49,647 nucleotides of DNA from Oscillibacter sp. (lineage in GTDB: Bacteria; Bacillota; Clostridia; Oscillospirales; Oscillospiraceae), in NCBI GenBank assembly GCA_017446225.1, contig JAFSRH010000024.1:1-49647 (forward strand). Reading direction: 5' to 3'. Under the pieces are notes generated by a model. The model was not told where the DNA came from. It searched no databases and saw only the letters and a program-made list of their open reading frames with translations. The first letter of the stretch is position 1; every line of letters begins with the position of its first letter. This document shows, piece by piece, positions 6,876 through 14,537 of this stretch. A program made the translations under genes and the position numbers.

Positions 6876-6956
6876 CTCTTTCGCCTTCTTCATCCCGAAC
6901 AGACGCCGCAACAGCCCGCGCAAACTCTTCGGTGCTTTCCACACCACAATGTTCAT
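6870..6956 (-). CDS. spoVM: SpoVM, 28-residue curvature-sensing coat anchor peptide
   Basis: The ORF runs from ATG 6956 to TAA 6870 and encodes MNIVVWKAPKSLRGLLRRLF followed by GMKKAKEA. A strong AAAGGAG box lies 8 bases upstream. The Bacillus peptide begins MKFYTIKLPKFLGGIVRAML. Aligned residues include Lys7, Pro9, Lys10, Leu12, Gly14, Arg17 and Gly21; Pro9 is important for function in Bacillus. SpoVM is an amphipathic helix that lies in the forespore outer membrane, prefers positively curved membrane, and recruits SpoIVA. Sitting directly upstream of sipL-spoIVA strongly supports the call. It is too short for routine ORF finding and is likely to be missed in annotation. Confidence 0.88.
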   Translation of the reverse strand: MNIVVWKAPKSLRGLLRRLFGMKKAKEA

Positions 6957-6975
6957 GTTACCCGCTCCTTTCGCC

Positions 6976-7131
6976 TCAGCGTCTCCGGCAGCAGGCGCAG
7001 CCGCACGCAATCAGCAGAAACGCCGTCACGAACAGCAGCAGCCCCACCGGGAATATCGCGGCAATGAGAATCCCGGTCCCGAGCGCCGCCGCGCAGAGTC
7101 CCAGCACAAACAGTCCGCCTCTCCCGCACAT
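6976..7131 (-). CDS. Small membrane protein, first gene of the spoVM-sipL-spoIVA cluster
   Basis: I place the start at ATG 7131 because GGAGG lies just upstream; an in-frame ATG at 7161 is possible. The 51-residue product is MCGRGGLFVLGLCAAALGTG, then a hydrophobic stretch (ILIAAIFPVGLLLFVTAFLL) ending in CACCRRR. It resembles a two-pass or hairpin transmembrane protein with a cysteine/arginine tail. The stop is 19 bases before the spoVM ATG, so co-transcription is likely. Small hydrophobic proteins of this sort recur near sporulation genes in Clostridia, but I cannot name the family. It may be a sporulation membrane protein. Confidence 0.6.
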   Translation of the reverse strand: MCGRGGLFVLGLCAAALGTGILIAAIFPVGLLLFVTAFLLIACGCACCRRR

Positions 7132-7236
7132 CCGCCACGCCTCCTCTCCGTGCCCGGACACCGTCCGGTTACCCCAGTATATCCGCCCCCGCCTGTCCGG
7201 GTTCCGCGAAAAATCCGGCGGCGCGAAAATTTATGG

Positions 7237-7265
7237 TAGCCAAAACGCATAACTTGTGTTATCAT
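7237..7265 (+). promoter_or_regulatory. Possible SigA promoter of the phosphoesterase-mnmG-murT-gatD operon
   Basis: TAGCCA (7237-7242), a 17-base spacer and TATCAT (7260-7265). The -35 is weak. The -10 covers the ATG at 7264, which argues that this ATG is not the start of the downstream gene. Confidence 0.4.
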
Positions 7266-7314
7266 GTCGTGCGGGACGCCCGTCACGGGCGTTGCCGGAA
7301 GGAGGCGGGATACG

Positions 7315-8208
7315 TTGTCGGAGCGTAGAAAGCGGAGACACGGAAGAAGCAGACGGGAATACCGTCACCGTATGCTGTGGTTACGGCGTCTGCTTGGCGT
7401 GGCGCTGTTCCTGTTATTTTGCGCGGCCTTTTTCCGCTGGAGCAATCATTCCTTACAGGTAGCAAAATGGGAAGCCGCGTTCCCGGACCTCCCGGAAGGC
7501 TTTGACGGGTGCCGGGTGGCGGTCCTGTCCGACTTTCACGGGGCCTCCTTCGGGCTGGACGGCAGGGCGCTTTACCGGAAAGTGGCGCGGCAAAAACCTG
7601 ACTATATTCTTTTGCTGGGCGACTTGGAGGACAGTTTCCGGGGACCCGTGGAGGGGTACCCCGAGACGCTGGCCCGGGAGTTCTCCGCGCTGGCCCCGAC
7701 TTACTACGTCACCGGAAATCACGAGTGGGCCATTGGCGATGTCCCCGAACTGAAAGAGCGCCTCACCGTGAACGGCGTCCGGGTGCTGAGCAACGAGTTT
7801 GTCGCGCTGGAACGCGGCGGGGATGTCGTGGTTCTGGCGGGCATTGACGACCCGAACGGTTACGCCGACCAGAAGTCCCCGGAAGGCGTGGCCGCCGACC
7901 TGTACGCCGCCTACGGAGACCCGTTCTGGATACTGCTGGCCCACCGGAACAACCTCTTCCCGACCAAATACTGCTATCTGGGGGCCGATCTGGTGCTTTC
8001 CGGCCACGCGCACGGCGGCTTAATCCGCTTCCCGTTCACGGACGGCCTCGTGTCCACGGACCGCACTTGGTTTCCGAGCTGGACCGCCGGATTTTACGAA
8101 AAGAACGCTTCCCGGCTGTTCGTCACGCGCGGACTGGGCAACGCCGGGAAAACGTTCCGGCTCTTCAACCGTCCGGAAATCGCCGTGCTGACTTTCCGGA
8201 AAGCGTAA
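7315..8208 (+). CDS. Membrane-anchored calcineurin-like metallophosphoesterase
   Basis: I choose the TTG at 7315 because GGAGG at about 7300-7304 precedes it and the ATG at 7264 falls in the promoter. The product is about 297 residues. A basic N-terminus (SERRKRRHGRSRREYRHRML) leads into one transmembrane helix (LLGVALFLLFCAAFF). The catalytic domain then has the metal-binding series DFHGA, GDLED, GNHEW and HAHGG, as in YkuE/YaeI-type enzymes. Those enzymes act on phosphodiester or UDP-lipid substrates outside or near the membrane; the substrate here is unknown. mnmG begins 21 bases after the stop. Confidence 0.85.
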   Translation: MSERRKRRHGRSRREYRHRMLWLRRLLGVALFLLFCAAFFRWSNHSLQVAKWEAAFPDLPEGFDGCRVAVLSDFHGASFGLDGRALYRKVARQKPDYILLLGDLEDSFRGPVEGYPETLAREFSALAPTYYVTGNHEWAIGDVPELKERLTVNGVRVLSNEFVALERGGDVVVLAGIDDPNGYADQKSPEGVAADLYAAYGDPFWILLAHRNNLFPTKYCYLGADLVLSGHAHGGLIRFPFTDGLVSTDRTWFPSWTAGFYEKNASRLFVTRGLGNAGKTFRLFNRPEIAVLTFRKA

Positions 8209-8229
8209 GAAATATCAGAGGATGAGACT

Positions 8230-10125
8230 ATGAGAGAATTTCACGCCGGAGACTACGCGGTCATTGTCATTGGCGCGGGACACGCCGGAATCGAAGCGGC
8301 GCTCGCGGCGGCGCGTCTGGGACTGCGTACGGCCGTTTTCACGCTGAATCTGGACGCCGTTGGAAATATGCCCTGCAACCCCGCAATCGGCGGCACCGGG
8401 AAGGGACATCTGGTCCGCGAACTGGACGCGCTGGGCGGGGAAATGGCCAAGGCCGCGGACGCCTGTTGTATTCAGTACCGTTTGCTGAACAAGGGCAAGG
8501 GTCCGGCGGTGTGGAGCCTGCGCGCACAGGCCGACCGCCGCGCCTATCAGGAGCGCATGAAGCGCACCTTGGAACAACAGGACGGTTTGACCGTCCGACA
8601 GGGGGAAGTGACGGAAATCCGGAAAGACGCGGACGCCTTTCAAGTGGTCCTTGCCACGGGGGCGGCGTTCCGCGCCGGGGCGGTCATACTGGCCACCGGG
8701 ACCTATCTTTCCGGGCGGACCATTGTCGGGGAGTGGGTGGAGGAGTCCGGCCCGGACGGTATGCACCCGGCCGCGCGCCTGACGCCGTCCCTGTTGAAAC
8801 TGGGCCTTCCCCTGCGGCGTTTTAAGACCGGTACGCCGCCGCGCGTCAACCGCCGGAGCGTGGACTTTGACGAGATGGAGCTACAGGAGGGCGACACGCT
8901 CCCGGTCCCGTTTTCGTACTCCACCGCCGAGCCGCCGAAAAACCGGGCGGTCTGCTGGCTGACGTGGACCACCGAAGAGACCCGGCGTATCGTGGAAGCC
9001 AACCTGCACCGCGCGCCCATGTATTCCGGCGTCATACAGGGCGTGGGGCCGCGGTACTGCCCCTCGTTTGAGACGAAAATCGTCCGTTTTCCGGACAAGC
9101 TCCGTCACCAGCTATTCGTGGAGCCGATGGGCCTGAACACGGAGGAACTCTATATACAGGGCTTTTCCTCTTCCATGCCGGAAGAGGTACAGATCGCCAT
9201 GCTGCACAGCGTCCCCGGACTGCGCCGCGCGGAAATGACGCGTCCGGCCTACGCCATTGAGTACGACTGTATCGACCCGCTGGCCCTCCGCGCGACCATG
9301 GAAGTCAAGGCCGTTCCGGGGCTGTACGGGGCCGGACAGTTTAACGGCTCGTCCGGCTACGAAGAGGCCGCCGTACAGGGATTCGTGGCGGGCGTCAACG
9401 CGGCGCGGAAACTGCGCGGGGAACCGCCCTTTCTGCTTTCCCGTTCGGAATGCTATATCGGCGCGCTGATTGACGACCTTGTGACCAAGGGCACGGAAGA
9501 GCCATACCGGATGATGACGTCCCGGAGCGAATACCGCCTCTTACTGCGTCAGGACAACGCCGACCAGCGTCTGACGCGGCGCGGGTACGAAATCGGACTG
9601 ATTCCGGAAACGCGTCTCCGGGCCGTGGAACGCAAATATGAAGCGGTTCAACGGGAAATCACGCGGCTGGAACACACGGGACTGTCCGTTTCCCCGGAGC
9701 TGTCCGCACTGCTGGACGCCCGGGACGCCGGAACGGTCCCGGACGGAACGTCCCTGCTGTCCCTGCTCAAACGTCCGCGGATTTCCTATGACGATTTGGC
9801 CCCGTTTGACCCCGGACGTCCGGACCTGTCGGCCGATATCCGCGAACAGGTCGAGATTTCCGTCAAGTACGAGGGCTACATCCGGCGGCAGAAGAAACAG
9901 GTCGAAGAATTTCAGCGTATGGAGAACCGGACCCTTCCGCCGGATATCGACTATTTGTCTATACAGGGCCTGCGGCTGGAGGCCCGGGAAAAGCTCTCCG
10001 CCGTCAGACCGTTCAGTCTGGGACAGGCGGCGCGGATTTCGGGCGTCTCCCCGGCGGATATCGCCGCGCTGGCCATTTTTCTGGAACGGTCCGGGAACCG
10101 TCACAAAGGAGCGTGCGTGTCATGA
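8230..10125 (+). CDS. mnmG: tRNA uridine-5-carboxymethylaminomethyl modification enzyme MnmG
   Basis: At 631 residues it has the family's usual length. The FAD-binding motif is VIGAGHAGIEAALAAARLGL near the N-terminus, followed by PCNPAIGGTGKGHLVRELDA. It also has the conserved FNGSSGYEEAAVQGFVAGVN and the DNADQRLTRRGYEIGLI region, with a helical C-terminal domain. With MnmE it installs cmnm5 at U34 of tRNAs reading split codon boxes, using FAD and methylene-THF. The usual neighbours mnmE and rsmG are not in the window. The start follows AGAGGATG. It overlaps the next start by 4 bases (ATGA). Confidence 0.97.
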   Translation: MREFHAGDYAVIVIGAGHAGIEAALAAARLGLRTAVFTLNLDAVGNMPCNPAIGGTGKGHLVRELDALGGEMAKAADACCIQYRLLNKGKGPAVWSLRAQADRRAYQERMKRTLEQQDGLTVRQGEVTEIRKDADAFQVVLATGAAFRAGAVILATGTYLSGRTIVGEWVEESGPDGMHPAARLTPSLLKLGLPLRRFKTGTPPRVNRRSVDFDEMELQEGDTLPVPFSYSTAEPPKNRAVCWLTWTTEETRRIVEANLHRAPMYSGVIQGVGPRYCPSFETKIVRFPDKLRHQLFVEPMGLNTEELYIQGFSSSMPEEVQIAMLHSVPGLRRAEMTRPAYAIEYDCIDPLALRATMEVKAVPGLYGAGQFNGSSGYEEAAVQGFVAGVNAARKLRGEPPFLLSRSECYIGALIDDLVTKGTEEPYRMMTSRSEYRLLLRQDNADQRLTRRGYEIGLIPETRLRAVERKYEAVQREITRLEHTGLSVSPELSALLDARDAGTVPDGTSLLSLLKRPRISYDDLAPFDPGRPDLSADIREQVEISVKYEGYIRRQKKQVEEFQRMENRTLPPDIDYLSIQGLRLEAREKLSAVRPFSLGQAARISGVSPADIAALAIFLERSGNRHKGACVS

Positions 10126-11450
10126 GAAAGCCCTTGGCCATTCTTGCCTGTAAACTGGGCTACTTTTTCGGAAAACTCGTGGGGAAAGGAAGTTCCCTTC
10201 CCGGCAAACTGGCTTTACGGATCTGTCCGGACATTCTCGGACAAATCCGCCTCCCGTCCACGGTGATTGCCGTCAGCGGCTCCAATGGCAAAACGTCCAC
10301 GGTGGAGATGATCGCCGCGATTCTGCGCGCCGATGGACGGAAGGTCATTTATAATAAAGAAGGTTCCAATCAGATAGAGGGCGTGGCGACCATGATTCTG
10401 ACCCACGCGAGCCTGTCCGGGAACGTCCGCGCCGATGTCCTCCTGATGGAAAGCGATGAGCGTTACGCCGCGCGCACGTTCCAATTCTTCCGCCCCACGC
10501 ATTTTGTCATAACGAACCTCTACCGGGACCAGTTGACCCGGAACGGACACCCGGAGAGCGTGTATGACGCCCTGCGTCCGGCGCTGGCCCCGGAAACGGA
10601 ACTGCTCCTGAACGCCGATGACCCGCTGTCGTCCTGTTTCGGACAGGACCGGCAAAACGTAACATGGTTCGGGCTGGACCGTTGCGGCATTTCCGTGCCG
10701 TCCCCGACCGGCGTCTACCATGACGGCGCGTACTGTCCGGTATGCGGCGGGCGCATGGAGTACGCCTACGCGCACTATAACCATATCGGCGCGTGGCGTT
10801 GTACGGCCTGCGGACGCGAACGCCCCCGCACACAGTACGCCGTCACCGCGCTGGACCTGCAAACGGGCGTCCTGACGATTGACGACACTGTAAAAGTGAA
10901 GCTCGCCTTCCGGAGCATTTATAATGTCTACAACATTCTCGCGGCGTACGCGATCTGCCGGCGTTGCGGGGTGTCCTCGGCCACGGCGGCGGGCGTGATT
11001 GAGAACTATGTCCTGAAAAACGGCCGAATGCGGACCTTCCGTCTGGGGGACCATCACGGAACCCTGCTGACCAGCAAGCATGAAAATTCGATTGCCTATG
11101 ACACCAACCTTCGCTATGTACAGGACCACGGGAAGGACTGCGTGGTAGTCGTGATTGTGGACGCCGTCAGCCGGAAATACTTTACCAGCGAAACAAGCTG
11201 GCTATGGGATATCGACTTTGACCGGCTGAACAGTCCGAACGTGAAACGGGTCATTCTTTCGGGCCGCTACTGTAACGACCTCGCGGAACGCTTCGCGTAC
11301 AGCGCGCTCCCGGCGGAGAAGTGGGAAGTCGTGGAGACGATTCCGGCGGCGGCCGGGACGCTCAAGGCGTCCGGCAGTGAGGAAATTTACGTGCTGACCT
11401 GTTTTTCCGACCGCGACAAGTTCCTGACGCTGACCGAACGGGAGGCCTGA
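10122..11450 (+). CDS. murT: Lipid II isoglutaminyl synthase, Mur-ligase-like subunit MurT
   Basis: I use the ATG at 10122, which overlaps the mnmG stop and has AAAGGAG 10 bases upstream, rather than the GTG at 10113. The 442-residue product has the Mur-ligase P-loop SGSNGKTSTVEMIAAIL, the NLYRDQLTRNGHPESVYDAL segment, a four-cysteine zinc ribbon (CPVCGGRMEY ... CTACGRERP), and a C-terminal DUF1727 domain with DTNLRYVQDHGKD. MurT activates the alpha-carboxylate of D-Glu in lipid II with ATP and receives ammonia from GatD, giving D-isoglutamine. gatD follows after 3 bases. Confidence 0.93.
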   Translation: MRKPLAILACKLGYFFGKLVGKGSSLPGKLALRICPDILGQIRLPSTVIAVSGSNGKTSTVEMIAAILRADGRKVIYNKEGSNQIEGVATMILTHASLSGNVRADVLLMESDERYAARTFQFFRPTHFVITNLYRDQLTRNGHPESVYDALRPALAPETELLLNADDPLSSCFGQDRQNVTWFGLDRCGISVPSPTGVYHDGAYCPVCGGRMEYAYAHYNHIGAWRCTACGRERPRTQYAVTALDLQTGVLTIDDTVKVKLAFRSIYNVYNILAAYAICRRCGVSSATAAGVIENYVLKNGRMRTFRLGDHHGTLLTSKHENSIAYDTNLRYVQDHGKDCVVVVIVDAVSRKYFTSETSWLWDIDFDRLNSPNVKRVILSGRYCNDLAERFAYSALPAEKWEVVETIPAAAGTLKASGSEEIYVLTCFSDRDKFLTLTEREA

Positions 11451-11453
11451 ACC

Positions 11454-12188
11454 ATGAAACTGACCATCTTGCACGTTTACCCGGACTTAATGAACCTTTA
11501 CGGCAGTTACGCCAACGTTGCGGTACTGGGCCGTCTGCTGGAACGTCTGGGACACGCCGTGGAGGTACGGCGCATCGCGCCGGGGGACGGCGCGGACCTG
11601 CCGGACGCCGATTTCCTCTATATGGGGGCGGGAACCGAACGCCGTCAGAAATTCGCGCTGACAGATTTCCGGCGTCACGCCGAACGCGTACGCGCCGCCG
11701 CCCGTGACGGCTGTCCCATGCTCTTCGCCGGTACGGCCATGGAACTGATCGGGCAGAGCGTCACGGACGCGGACGGGAATACCGCGGACGGAATCGCGCT
11801 GGCCCCTTTCCGGACCGTACAGCATACGCGCCGCATTGTCGGGGACGTGTACGGACAGACAGACCTTTTTCCGGAGCCGGTCATAGGGTTTATGAACAAG
11901 TGCGGCGTGATTTCCGGCGCGGACCGTCCGCTTTTGACCGCGCTGGAAATGGGCTTCGGGAACGAGTCCGAACGCGCCCCGGAGGGATGGCACAGTGAAA
12001 ACGTGTACGCTTCCGAACTGACCGGCCCGTTACTGGTCAAGAATCCGAAACTGCTGGAACATGTCGCCGCCGCGCTGCTCACGCGCAAAGGCCTGACGCC
12101 CCCGGATACGTGGCCCACGGACCTGTGGGCGCGTCAGGGCTATGACGTGACGGCGCGCGAACTCCGCGCAAGAGCGCAAAAAGCGTAA
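11454..12188 (+). CDS. gatD: GatD-like glutamine amidotransferase subunit lacking the catalytic Cys and His
   Basis: This 244-residue protein has the GatD/CobQ-type class I amidotransferase fold: HVYPDLMNLYGSYANVAVLG at the start, YMGAGTERRQ, then ELTGPLLVKNPKL near the end. Its position after murT identifies it as GatD. In Staphylococcus aureus GatD the nucleophile lies in ICGGYQFLG and the histidine in TYLHGP. The equivalents here are AGTAMELIG (Gly93 at the Cys position) and SELTGP (Thr190 at the His position). The nearby Cys87 and Cys150 are not in the nucleophile-elbow position. Either the protein is a structural partner and MurT uses free ammonia, or the pair has another role. The DNA shows no frameshift. 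Confidence 0.88.
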   Translation: MKLTILHVYPDLMNLYGSYANVAVLGRLLERLGHAVEVRRIAPGDGADLPDADFLYMGAGTERRQKFALTDFRRHAERVRAAARDGCPMLFAGTAMELIGQSVTDADGNTADGIALAPFRTVQHTRRIVGDVYGQTDLFPEPVIGFMNKCGVISGADRPLLTALEMGFGNESERAPEGWHSENVYASELTGPLLVKNPKLLEHVAAALLTRKGLTPPDTWPTDLWARQGYDVTARELRARAQKA

Positions 12189-12223
12189 ACAGCACACAAA
12201 CCTGATGAGGAGTGATTGATATC

Positions 12224-13360
12224 ATGGAACTGACGTTAAACCGTGCGGCCGCGAAAGTGGGCCTGTCCGGAATCCGCCGCTTCACCTATCTGGTACGCGA
12301 CACCCCCGGCGCGTGCGCGCTGACCATCGGGGAGCCGGACTTGAATACTCCCACCGAAATCAAAGAGGCCGCCAAGGCCGCCCTTGACGACAACGATACC
12401 CATTATCCCCCCGGCAACGGCTATCCGTATCTGTTGGAGGCCGTTTCGGAGTACGAGGCGCGGGCGCATGATTTGCGTTACTCCCCGGACGAAATCCTCA
12501 TGACCGTTGGAGCCACGCACGCCCTCTATATCAGCCTGCGAACCATCTGTAACCCCGGGGACGAGGTCATCATCCCCACCCCCGCCTTCGGACTTTACGA
12601 GGCGTTGGTACAACTCTGTGACGCCGTTCCGGTCATGATTCCCACCGAAAACAACCGCTTTCAGATCGACCCCGAACAGCTCCGCGCCGTCCTCACCGAC
12701 AAGACAAAGGCTATTATCCTGACTTCCCCCAACAATCCTACCGGGTGCATTTACACCAAACAGACCCTTGACGCCGTACATGACATTCTCAAGGACCTTC
12801 CGGTGTTCGTGCTCTGTGACGATGTCTACCGGACCCTTGTCTACTCCGGGGATTACCACAGCTTCGCGGAATATCAGGACATGAGGGACCGCCTGATTAT
12901 TATCAACAGTTTCTCGAAACCTTACGCTATGACGGGCTGGCGTCTGGGCTGGTGCATGGCGGACGCCCCCATCCGCGAACGCTTACAGGTACTTCTACAG
13001 TACAGCGTGACTTCGGTCCCGTCCTTTGTACAACGCGCCTGCGTTGCCGCCCTGCAAAGCGACACGTCCTACATTGTGGACACGTTCCGGCGGCGGCGCG
13101 ACATGGTCTACCGGCGTCTGTGCGATATGGGCCTTGACGTACAGGAACCGGAAGGCGCGTTTTATATGTTCATCCCCATTGCCCGTTACGGCATGGACTC
13201 CCTGACGTTCTGCGAAAAAATGCTCACGGAGGGCAAAGTCGGCCTGATTCCCGGCATTTACTTCAACACAGAGGGTTATATGCGCCTGTCCTACTGCTAC
13301 TCGGACGAGGACTTGAAAGAAGGCCTTGACCGTATCGAACGTTTCTTGAAAACGCTGTAA
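12224..13360 (+). CDS. Class I/II PLP-dependent aminotransferase
   Basis: This 378-residue protein starts at ATG 12224, preceded by AGGAGT about 10 bases upstream. It is a fold-type I aminotransferase with TIGEPDLNTPTEIKEAAKAA, THYPPGNGYP, a GATHALYISLRTICNPGDEV segment, LTSPNNPTGCIY, CDDVYR, and the PLP-lysine motif NSFSKPYAMTGWRLGW (Lys232). It belongs with the PatA/AspC-like enzymes that transaminate aspartate, aromatic or succinyl-diaminopimelate substrates; the sequence alone does not decide which. The start is 35 bases after gatD, so read-through from the murT-gatD operon is possible. Confidence 0.9.
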   Translation: MELTLNRAAAKVGLSGIRRFTYLVRDTPGACALTIGEPDLNTPTEIKEAAKAALDDNDTHYPPGNGYPYLLEAVSEYEARAHDLRYSPDEILMTVGATHALYISLRTICNPGDEVIIPTPAFGLYEALVQLCDAVPVMIPTENNRFQIDPEQLRAVLTDKTKAIILTSPNNPTGCIYTKQTLDAVHDILKDLPVFVLCDDVYRTLVYSGDYHSFAEYQDMRDRLIIINSFSKPYAMTGWRLGWCMADAPIRERLQVLLQYSVTSVPSFVQRACVAALQSDTSYIVDTFRRRRDMVYRRLCDMGLDVQEPEGAFYMFIPIARYGMDSLTFCEKMLTEGKVGLIPGIYFNTEGYMRLSYCYSDEDLKEGLDRIERFLKTL

Positions 13361-13366
13361 CCGTCC

Positions 13367-13395
13367 AAAAAGGCCGCCTCTTGCAAGAGGCGGCC
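13367..13395 (-). terminator. Terminator of the MBL-rubredoxin gene
   Basis: A perfect 9-bp stem, GGCCGCCTC/GAGGCGGCC (13372-13380 and 13387-13395), has a 6-base loop. It is followed on the minus strand by TTTTT (13371-13367). The same stem could also slow plus-strand transcription from the aminotransferase gene. Confidence 0.85.
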
Positions 13396-13404
13396 CGATT
13401 ACGT

Positions 13405-14346
13405 TTACGCTTTGTTGAATTTCTCCTTGGGCTTCTTACAGCGCGGACATTTCCAGTCGTTCGGCAAGTCCTCAAAGGCCACGCCGTCATGTTCGGCGGG
13501 GTCGTAGACGTAGCCGCACACGGAGCAGACATACTTCCCGGTGGCCTTCTTGGCCGTGAAATCGACTTCCGCCAGCACGGTTTCTACCGGGCGGTCCAAA
13601 TCCATAACCCGCTTGGCCTCCAGATTCTCGTACCCCTGCGGCGTATGCGTGGAGATGTACACGGTCGGATGATTCCGGACAAATTCGCGGACCCGATCGA
13701 GCGTCTCACGCGCCGCCGCGAGGTCGTCAAACACTACGGAGAGCTTGTTTTCATGGAGCGCTTCGTCCACGTACGTGATGTCGCCATGGATCATATAAAA
13801 CAAGCCGTCCTGTTCCACAATGACGATACTGTTGCCGTTGGTATGCCCCTTCGCCTTGATAAAGTAAATGCCATCGCGGATTTTCTGGCACTCCGGGAAG
13901 TTGTAGTACGCGCCGTCCGTGAATTTCACGGGAACAAGATTGCCGATTCCCTGAAGTTCATCGGCGGACAGTTCCTCCGCGTTGACGTAAATCTTCGCGT
14001 TGGGGAAAGAACGCAACTCGCCGGAGTGGTCAACATGCTTGTGCGTGAGCAGAATTTTCGTGACCTGTTCCGGCCGGTAGCCCAGCGCCGCGAACGCGTC
14101 CATGTAACTGGAAATGTCCTTACCGGTAAAGGCAATGCTGTTTTCGTCCGGGGCTTCCTCGGGAGTGCCCGCGGGGATACCGGTATCAACCAGAATCACC
14201 TCATCGCCCGTGTCGATCAGGTAATTTTGCAGACTGCCGCGGTAGCGGATGTTCTTGTCGAACTTCTCCATGCCCTCTTCCCCGCCAAAGGCGAACGGCT
14301 GGGTATAGAATCCGTCTTTTCTGAATTTAACCGCCTTGATTTCCAT
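13405..14346 (-). CDS. Metallo-beta-lactamase-fold hydrolase fused to a C-terminal rubredoxin
   Basis: The start is ATG 14346, preceded by AAGGAGGAG. Residues 1 to about 255 form an MBL-fold hydrolase of the lactonase-like group with [16 protein letters not shown] (HxHxDH-type metal ligands), [19 protein letters not shown] and STHTPQGY. The last 45 residues are a complete rubredoxin: [17 protein letters not shown] and [14 protein letters not shown], with four iron-ligating cysteines. MBL-rubredoxin links are known in oxygen-reducing flavodiiron systems, but no flavodoxin domain is present here. The substrate is unknown; an oxygen- or redox-linked hydrolase is one inference. Confidence 0.88.
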   Translation of the reverse strand: MEIKAVKFRKDGFYTQPFAFGGEEGMEKFDKNIRYRGSLQNYLIDTGDEVILVDTGIPAGTPEEAPDENSIAFTGKDISSYMDAFAALGYRPEQVTKILLTHKHVDHSGELRSFPNAKIYVNAEELSADELQGIGNLVPVKFTDGAYYNFPECQKIRDGIYFIKAKGHTNGNSIVIVEQDGLFYMIHGDITYVDEALHENKLSVVFDDLAAARETLDRVREFVRNHPTVYISTHTPQGYENLEAKRVMDLDRPVETVLAEVDFTAKKATGKYVCSVCGYVYDPAEHDGVAFEDLPNDWKCPRCKKPKEKFNKA

Positions 14347-14388
14347 GAATGCTCCTCCTTGCGCTGGCATTTTGCAAGTTATTGAAAC

Positions 14389-14417
14389 ATTATATCATAT
14401 CGCGGGCGGAAATTCAA
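14389..14417 (-). promoter_or_regulatory. SigA promoter of the MBL-rubredoxin gene
   Basis: On the minus strand TTGAAT (14417-14412), 17 bases, then TATAAT (14394-14389), about 43 bases upstream of the ATG. Confidence 0.75.
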
Positions 14418-14460
14418 GGGGAAAACTTCCGTTTTTCTGTTTGCCGCCGTACCGCCGCGC

Positions 14461-14489
14461 TTGCCAAGGGCGCAAAAGTGTGTTATCAT
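14461..14489 (+). promoter_or_regulatory. SigA promoter of the DUF1538/PII-like operon
   Basis: TTGCCA (14461-14466), 17 bases, then TATCAT (14484-14489), about 50 bases before the GTG at 14538. Confidence 0.65.
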
Positions 14490-14537
14490 AGAAGCGTATG
14501 CTGAAAACGGACGGCTCGCGGAAAAGGAGAGAATGCA

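Noticed and set aside
7264-7314. ATG at 7264 as start of the metallophosphoesterase
   Set aside because: It overlaps the likely -10 element and lacks an SD; the TTG at 7315 has GGAGG at the right distance.
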